Part shown: one piece after another, positions 58,601 to 64,000 of the stretch
How the letters are laid out: each line of letters opens with the position of its first letter
Position numbering within the stretch: the stretch's first letter is position 1
Origin: Mycteria americana
Lineage: Eukaryota > Chordata > Aves > Ciconiiformes > Ciconiidae
NCBI RefSeq assembly: GCF_035582795.1
Contig: NC_134367.1
Location: forward strand, 111,586,062 to 111,650,061
Reading direction: 5' to 3'
DNA: 64,000 nucleotides
Program-made: the position numbers and the translations under genes
Notes under the pieces: generated by a model
Seen by the model: only the letters and a program-made list of their open reading frames with translations
What the model was told of the DNA's origin: nothing
Databases searched by the model: none

Positions 58601-61600
58601 TAGACTTCTAACAGTTGGGCATGCAAGAAGCGGAGTTACACACAAGTTGGTTAAGTCAATATGCAGGTGTTGCATACTTGAGTGTGCAGTTAAATTATAC
58701 GATGAGATTTTTATTTTGCCATTGTTAAATTGTCAACATTAAATGCAAAATATTTTTAGATTGTCTCACTGCATTTGCAAAACTAAAATGGAGGTCTGGT
58801 TTCTTAATGTGTTACGTTTGTGCTGTAGAAGCAGCTGCTTGTAACTCCATGCTTTGCTACTGCAAGCTCAAAGAAGTGAATGTGAGAAAGAATTCTCTTT
58901 GGCTTATTTCTGAGATAGCTGGCCTCCTACAAGTCAGCTGCCTTTTGTCTACCATTGACTTAGAGCTGAAGCTTCAGTTAATAGCGTATGAAGGGATTCA
59001 CAAGAATGGGTGTAAGGACCTATTCAAGCAGATCCTACTGTCCTATGCAGTCAGTGAAACTTAAAAGAGCAGAAAAAGGAATTGCCCTTCCCCATCTATA
59101 GTGTACTCTTATGTCCCCCTTCTTTCTTTCCCCAAGTCAAATATATAATATGTTATATATACTGTTCATTTCATGCATGGCATTAAGATGAATCTCAGCG
59201 TCTTTGGGGACCCTTTCTAGAAATTGGTCTGTAGATCGGTTGGCTTTGTTTTTGTGTTTATGTGCAGGTGATGGAAGGAGGAACTGTGGTGCTCAAGGGA
59301 TATGAAAGAGGATGAGGGAATGGTGGAGTTATTAATAGCAGGCTTTGCTTGATACCCTGCAGTGTCAGGGTGAATTGCCGGTGTGACTGATGATCAGCTA
59401 ATCTGGCTAATAGGTCGGTGGTAGGACTGGACGTCTTGCTGCACTTACAGGAGCAGTTTGAATGGCCAGCAGAGCTTTAGCCAAGAGGTGTAATGTCACA
59501 GATGACTGATGCCCATAACTTGAAGATAACTTTATGGTTGAACTTACCTATCATTGCTAAAATAGCCGTGTGGTCTCAGTCAAGTCTGCTGCACTGCTAG
59601 TATAAAGTGTTGCTTTTCAATAGTAACTATAGTTAGCGTGAGGGTGTTTAGAGCTTAGCTTAGAAGTATTCAGATGTGGTAATGAGTTACAGAAATAGAA
59701 GCAATTCTTCAAGTGTTCATGTACTAGGTAGGCATTTCATTTGTGAGTATTTAGACTTTCTCTAGGGCTAGTTTATCAGGCTGAATGAGTGATGGGTTGC
59801 TATATTTAAGACGTGGTGGGAATGATTGGTAACACGGAATGTTAGGTAATTGTACTAGTTGTCTGAATACATTTAAAAGTGAAGTATGAACACTAACTAA
59901 AGGACTGGGTAAATGCTAGACTAACTTCAGTTTCTGACAAATTATTTGTGGTTTTACAGGTTCATCAGATGGGGAGACGCTGAAGGGAGGTATGTTTTAT
60001 AGTACAAAGCCTGAAATTAAAAGAGCAATGGTGCTAGCGGACGATGCAATGAGTAAAGATAAAACTAAGCGGCTTGAACTGGCAGTATGCAGTGAACCTT
60101 CAGACACAGAGGAAGAGGAAGAGGAGGAAGAGGAGGAAATGGAGGTAACATTTTTCTTACTTGCGGTCAATTTCAGAAATAGTGCTAGAACTTAGAAGCT
60201 GTCTCTCGGAACTAAGCATGGAATATCCTGCAGTTCTCGGTACAGTAATCACAACTTATCTGCTCTTTAATCATGCAGGCATATGTATCCATATGTCTTT
60301 TTTTGTACTGCTTCTGTGTTGTCAGATCATACACTGGTCTCTCACCTTTTCTAGTTGGAAAGACAAGTCTAGTATCTCTTGGCGTTCTGTATGGTAAGGA
60401 CTGACTTCAGAAGTTACTTAACTTCTCTGACTCTTTTCATTGATCGCTCCCTGGGTAACCCAGGTGACCCACTTTCTCACTCATAAAGTACTTTTTTTCT
60501 CTATCTGCTATTCATATTCCAAGTTCCCCTAAGTTTGATCTGAAGTTTTAATTTGTCATAATGTAGAAATTTCTAATGTTTTGAGTATTCACCTTAAGGC
60601 GTTAAACTAGATTTTTGGAGCCTGCCCTCATCTTGTAGAGTAGCACTAAACTACAAATTCTTGTACTGTTAACACAAGTCTGTTGGTGAGGTAACTGAAA
60701 AGAGATCTTTTATTGTATTGTATTGATGTTGTATTGTGAATGATTCAAGTATTATTTCAGTACCACCGTATGCATTGGAATAGATTTCTTTGGAAAGGAA
60801 TGGTATAAGGAAACTGTCAATGGGATAGTGGTTTTCCTTACCTCCTCTGTCAGTATGGCCCATCTACTCTTTCTCCAGTATGACATTGCCCTGAGGGACA
60901 GGTGCCACTCCAAGCATTGTGTTATGTTCGTGGCAACAGTGCAGTGGGTGCTGGCGCTTTGTACTCATTATAGTCCCTCCACGGCTGTTTTTCTCCAGCA
61001 CTGGTGCTGGAGTTCTTAAAGTTTCAGGCTGAAAAGGCAAATAATGGAGTTTCTTTTCTTTCTCCTAGACGTGCATGATCTTCTTGAAGGTTACTGTAAG
61101 GTAGTATGTTTGTAGGTGGAAATAGGTAGTTAACTCAAAAAAAAAAAAAAAAATCATGGTCAAAACTGATGTAGGCTAGTACTGAAAGGCTGCAAAACCC
61201 AATCACATTTCTGACATAGGTCAGTAGGAAAAAATGACGGCACAGAGTTAGCTTATGGAGGCATTTCTCCTTTGTGCTGAATTTCATATACTTTTGTCCA
61301 GTTTAAATGTTTTGTTTATCAGCATCACTTATGCAAAGTACTGAATTCGGCTGTAAAGAATACAAAGAGGAGTAACTATGCTACTGGCCGGTAGCAGCTC
61401 GTTATTCAGAAAAAAGTTAAATTCTGTGAAGGTAAATGGCTGTGGCTCTACTATCTCTTGCTTGAAGTATCATAGCTATTGCATTATTGCACATTTTTGC
61501 ACTTCTTTTTGCAGCAGCAATACTTTACTTTGCAGCCAGAATTTTCTATAGGTAAAATAATTTATTTTTCCAGCAGATAAGTGAAAGTGCATCAGGCAAC

Positions 61601-64000
61601 AGTGATGACTGCAATAGTGATGAGGATGTGAAGAGTAATAAGCGAGTAACAAGCAGGGAAAGTGCCATAAAAGCCAAAAGAAGAAGAGTGTTGGATTCTG
61701 ACAGTGATCATGATGGCTCTGATGTAGAGTTCAAGCCTGATGTGAAAGAAGCGGCAAGCAGCGAGGAAGCTAGTAGTGGGGTGGATGAAAATGAATCTAC
61801 TGACACAGAGACAGACACAGAGAGTGTTGCAGAAAGTCCCATAAAAGTCCCTTCTAAACGAAAGAGAAGAGAGATAAACAAGCCTGCTAAAAGGAGTAGC
61901 TTAGAAAATGAACGTTCTGAAACACCCAAAAGAGCAGCAACGGTTTCTTTAGAAGCCAAGTCTAAGCTGACATCATTTGCAGCACCTGAAAATTTTGAAT
62001 CTCAAGCAAATACTAGCAGTGGAGGCATCAGTGGCTTTGCAGTATGGGAACATGAAAAACTTGATTGGCTGCAGGAAGGGAAAAAGAAGGATGCGCACAG
62101 GAAACGGCAGGGTGACCCTGATTATGACCCATGTACTCTGTATGTACCTGAGGACTATCTCAACAAGTGTACACCAGGAATGCGGAGGTGGTGGCAGCTG
62201 AAAAGTCAAAACTTTGATGCTGTGATTTTCTACAAAGTTGGAAAATTCTATGAGTTGTATCATATGGATGCAGTCACTGGCGTAAATGAGTTGGGCCTGA
62301 TCTTTATGAAAGGTACTTGGGCCCATTCAGGTTTTCCAGAAACTGCATTTGGCAGATTCTCTGATGTTCTAGTGCAGAAAGGCTACAAAGTAGCCCGTGT
62401 TGAGCAAACAGAAACTCCCGAAATGATGGAAACGCGCTACAAGTCAATGGCCCACCCAACAAAATTTGACAAGGTTGTACGCCGAGAAATATGCAGAATC
62501 ATCACCAAAGGAACTCAGACTTACAGCATTCTGGACTGTGATCCCTCTGAGAACCATAACAAATACCTTCTGTGCGTTAAGGAAAAAGAAGACTCCTCTG
62601 GACAGCGTGTTTATGGGGTCTGCTTTGTTGACACGTCGGTGGGGAAGTTTTACGTAGGCCAGTTCCCAGATGACCGGCACTGCTCGAGGTTTAGGACTTT
62701 AGTAGCGCATTACACTCCTGTGCAGGTACTGTATGAGAAGGGGAACCTGTCTGTGGACACACAGAAGATACTGAAGGGCTCACTTGTTTCTTGCATTCAG
62801 GAAGGGCTGATCTCTGGTTCCCAGTTCTGGAATGCATCTAAAACACTAAAAGTCCTTCTTGAAGAAGGATATTTCAAGGAGAAACAGAACTCTGAAAATG
62901 GATGTTCTCTGCCCTCTGTCATCAGATCTCTGACTTCAGAGAGTGACTCACTGGGATTAACTCCTGGTGAAAACAGTGAATTAGCTTTGTCAGCTCTTGG
63001 GGGATGTGTCTTCTATCTCAAAAAATGTCTGATTGATCAGGAGCTGTTATCGCTGGCAAACTTTGTGGAGTATGTCCCTGTGGATATTGATACTGCAAAA
63101 ACTATGAGTTTGAGTAGTTTCTTTGCCAAAACTGACCAGCGGATGGTGCTGGATGGAGTCACCCTGATGAACTTGGAAGTCCTGCAGAACGGAACCAACG
63201 GAACCACAGAAGGTACTTTGTTGGAAAGGATTGACTCTTGTTGTACGCCATTTGGGAAGCGACTCCTGAAACAGTGGCTCTGCGCTCCACTTTGTAATCC
63301 TAAATCCATCAACGATCGTTTAGATGCTGTTGAGGATCTTCTGGCAGTGCCAGATAAAATGTCTGAAGTTAGTGAGCACCTGAAGAAACTTCCTGACCTT
63401 GAAAGGCTGCTCAGCAAAATCCACAGTATTGGATCACCACTTAAAAGTCAGAACCATCCTGACAGCAGGGCCATCTTTTATGAAGAAATCAAATACAGCA
63501 AAAAAAAAATTGCTGACTTTTTGTCTGCACTGGAGGGGTTTAAAGTAATGAATGAAATTGTCGATGTCATGGAAGAAGTTGCCAGTGACTTCAAATCTAA
63601 AGTCCTTAAGCAGCTAGTCACCCGCAAAGCCAAAAATCCAGATGGCCGCTTCCCAGACTTGAGCGCAGAGCTTAAAAGATGGGATACTGCTTTTGATCAT
63701 AACCAGGCTCGAAAGACAGGAGTGATTACTCCAAAGGCGGGCTTTGACCCCGATTATGATAAAGCACTACAGGATATTAAAGCTGTTGAGGAAGATCTTC
63801 ACAAGTACCTGGATAAGCAACGCAAACTGCTTGGATTCAAATCCATGTTGTACTGGGGGGCAGGCAAAAACAGATACCAAATGGAAATACCGGAAAGTGT
63901 GATATCACGTAATTTGCCTGAGGAGTACGAGTTGAAGTCAACCAGGAAGGGATATAAGCGCTACTGGACCAAGGAGATCGAGAAGATGCTGGCTGCAATG
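55413..64000 (+). CDS. MSH6: MSH6, DNA mismatch repair MutS homolog 6 (partial, 3' end outside window)
   Basis: MSH6 pairs with MSH2 to form MutS-alpha in the nucleus, which finds base-base mismatches and small loops after replication. Four exons are visible: 55,413-55,693, 57,026-57,228, 59,960-60,144 and 61,574 to the window edge. The junction phases (2, 1, 0) equal those of human MSH6. The 1,032 residues seen contain a PCNA-binding motif (Q4, L7, F10, F11), a PWWP domain (about 97-160, PWWP at 113-116), an acidic tract (212-221), basic nuclear-localisation-like clusters (256-261 and 318-322), the mismatch-binding Phe-X-Glu motif (F448, E450), and the connector, lever and clamp domains. The ATPase domain with Walker A and B lies beyond the edge. 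The start was chosen at the ATG at 55,413 because it gives the N-terminal PCNA motif at once; the upstream GTG is not needed. No in-frame stop interrupts the visible coding sequence, and the identity is very secure. Confidence 0.98.
55694..57025 (+). other. MSH6: MSH6 intron 1
   Basis: 1,332 bp with a GT start and a TTTGCAG end. The first 430 bp belong to the CpG island. A CR1 3' tail in sense orientation lies at 56,702-56,790. No other feature was seen. Confidence 0.95.
56702..56790 (+). mobile_element. CR1 LINE 3' tail in MSH6 intron 1
   Basis: GGCCCTGCTTGAGCAGGGGG, then GTTGGACAAGATGACCTCCAG and an AGGTCCCTTCTGACCTCAGCC core, is the standard CR1 3' end. The usual ATTCT tail is degraded (CTTCTGTGACT). 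The insertion is truncated to under 100 bp and lies in the sense direction. Confidence 0.9.
57026..57228 (+). CDS. MSH6: MSH6 exon 2 (PWWP domain)
   Basis: 203 bases between a TTTGCAG acceptor and a GTAAGA donor, entering in phase 2 and leaving in phase 1. The exon encodes the PWWP domain, opening at about [17 protein letters not shown]. In mammals this domain reads H3K36me3 and brings MutS-alpha to chromatin. [12 protein letters not shown] block near its end is typical of MSH6. The exon is 6 bases longer than the human one as recalled. Confidence 0.97.
57229..59959 (+). other. MSH6: MSH6 intron 2
   Basis: 2,731 bp, AT-rich, with GTAAGA at the start and a TTTTACAG end. A single 85-codon open frame at 58,807-59,064 shows no domain and I regard it as chance. 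No repeat family was recognised. Confidence 0.95.
59960..60144 (+). CDS. MSH6: MSH6 exon 3
   Basis: 185 bases entering in phase 1 and leaving in phase 0 at ATGGAG/GTAACA. The exon encodes [15 protein letters not shown] and the conserved [17 protein letters not shown] stretch of the linker. It ends in ten consecutive Glu, coded by a purine-only GAR microsatellite (60,109-60,138). Confidence 0.97.
60109..60144 (+). repeat. MSH6: Coding GAG/GAA microsatellite (polyglutamate) in MSH6 exon 3
   Basis: Ten Glu codons in a row followed by ATG GAG, all purine apart from the ATG. The matching human segment has a shorter run of Glu, from memory. Length changes of one codon would stay in frame. Confidence 0.9.
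60145..61573 (+). other. MSH6: MSH6 intron 3
   Basis: 1,429 bp, with GTAACA at the start and a TTTTTCCAG end. An uninterrupted run of 17 A occurs at 61,137-61,153. No repeat family or other gene was recognised. Confidence 0.95.
61137..61153 (+). repeat. Poly(A) run of 17 bases in MSH6 intron 3
   Basis: A run of 17 A preceded by CTC and followed by TCATGG. No LINE or pseudogene body is attached to it. Confidence 0.9.
61571..61576 (+). other. MSH6: Tandem NAGNAG acceptor of MSH6 exon 4
   Basis: The intron ends TTTTTCCAGCAG, so either CAG can act as the acceptor. Use of the first gives a Gln before the Ile at the start of the exon; use of the second removes that residue without changing the frame. 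This could give two isoforms differing by one residue. Confidence 0.7.
61574..64000 (+). CDS. MSH6: MSH6 exon 4 (partial, runs off the window)
   Basis: The exon is open for 809 codons from CAG at 61,574 to the last base. The human exon 4 is 2,545 bases as recalled, so about 120 bases should be missing at the edge. It encodes the end of the acidic/basic linker and the mismatch-recognition domain with F448 and E450 ([13 protein letters not shown], 62,231-62,269). The connector domain follows (with a [18 protein letters not shown] block), then the lever ([21 protein letters not shown] block at about 63,214-63,276) and the clamp. The linker includes [16 protein letters not shown], a conserved acidic and phosphorylation-prone stretch. 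Confidence 0.97.
63500..63509 (+). repeat. MSH6: Coding A10 run in MSH6 exon 4
   Basis: Ten A in a row encode Lys-Lys-Lys and the first base of Ile (AGC AAA AAA AAA ATT). A slip of one base would shift the frame in the clamp/lever region. Confidence 0.95.

Noticed and set aside
58807-59064. 85-codon open frame within MSH6 intron 2 as an extra exon
   Set aside because: No suitable splice phase or domain, and the human gene has no exon at this place.
1-64000. CRISPR arrays, bacterial operons, riboswitches or phage attachment sites
   Set aside because: The sequence is vertebrate nuclear DNA and no regularly spaced repeats of that kind were seen.

Overview
The window looks like a piece of a bird chromosome. 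The evidence is the repeat content: CR1 LINE copies ending in the ATTCTATGATTCT-type 3' tail, an env-less ERV-L-like provirus fragment, and a long terminal repeat of a type I associate with avian genomes. It is also GC-moderate, intron-containing DNA, and one end carries a vertebrate MSH6 gene whose residues resemble the mammalian protein closely. The species cannot be named from this alone.

Layout. Positions 1-54,700 are essentially gene-free. This stretch holds a truncated ERV-L-like element with decayed RNase H/integrase coding and a 3' LTR (about 3,600-5,993, + strand). It also holds a well-preserved 3' fragment of a CR1 LINE (27,235-28,021, +), an isolated LTR on the minus strand (about 36,960-37,332) and a very old CR1/L3-like LINE on the minus strand (about 37,680-38,962). 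A decayed CR1 fragment (about 50,535-51,564, +) and small CR1 tails (23,563-23,619 and 56,702-56,790) complete the repeats recognised. The rest is AT-rich unique-looking DNA in which I see no convincing protein-coding gene. From recalled vertebrate synteny, the neighbour upstream of MSH6 is KCNK12, read in the opposite direction at a large distance, and no KCNK12-like coding sequence is visible here. That fits a long KCNK12-MSH6 intergenic interval.

From about 55,030 a CpG island with GC boxes and an E2F-type site leads into MSH6 on the + strand. Exons 1, 2 and 3 and most of the large exon 4 are present (55,413-64,000), and the splice phases match the human gene. The gene runs off the right edge before its ATPase domain. 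The visible part encodes about 1,032 residues: PCNA-interaction motif, PWWP chromatin reader, acidic/basic linker, mismatch-recognition domain with the Phe-X-Glu motif, connector, lever and clamp.

The observations I would follow first are these: two perfect copies of the palindromic POU/OCT dimer site ATGCATATGCAT (one 11 bp upstream of the TATA box of the minus-strand LTR, one in unique DNA at 40,218); a 10-base adenine run and an expanded glutamate microsatellite inside the coding sequence of this mismatch-repair gene; a NAGNAG acceptor at MSH6 exon 4; and a possible divergent signal-peptide exon about 700 bp upstream of MSH6 on the opposite strand. I found no clear evidence of a wholly new biological system.
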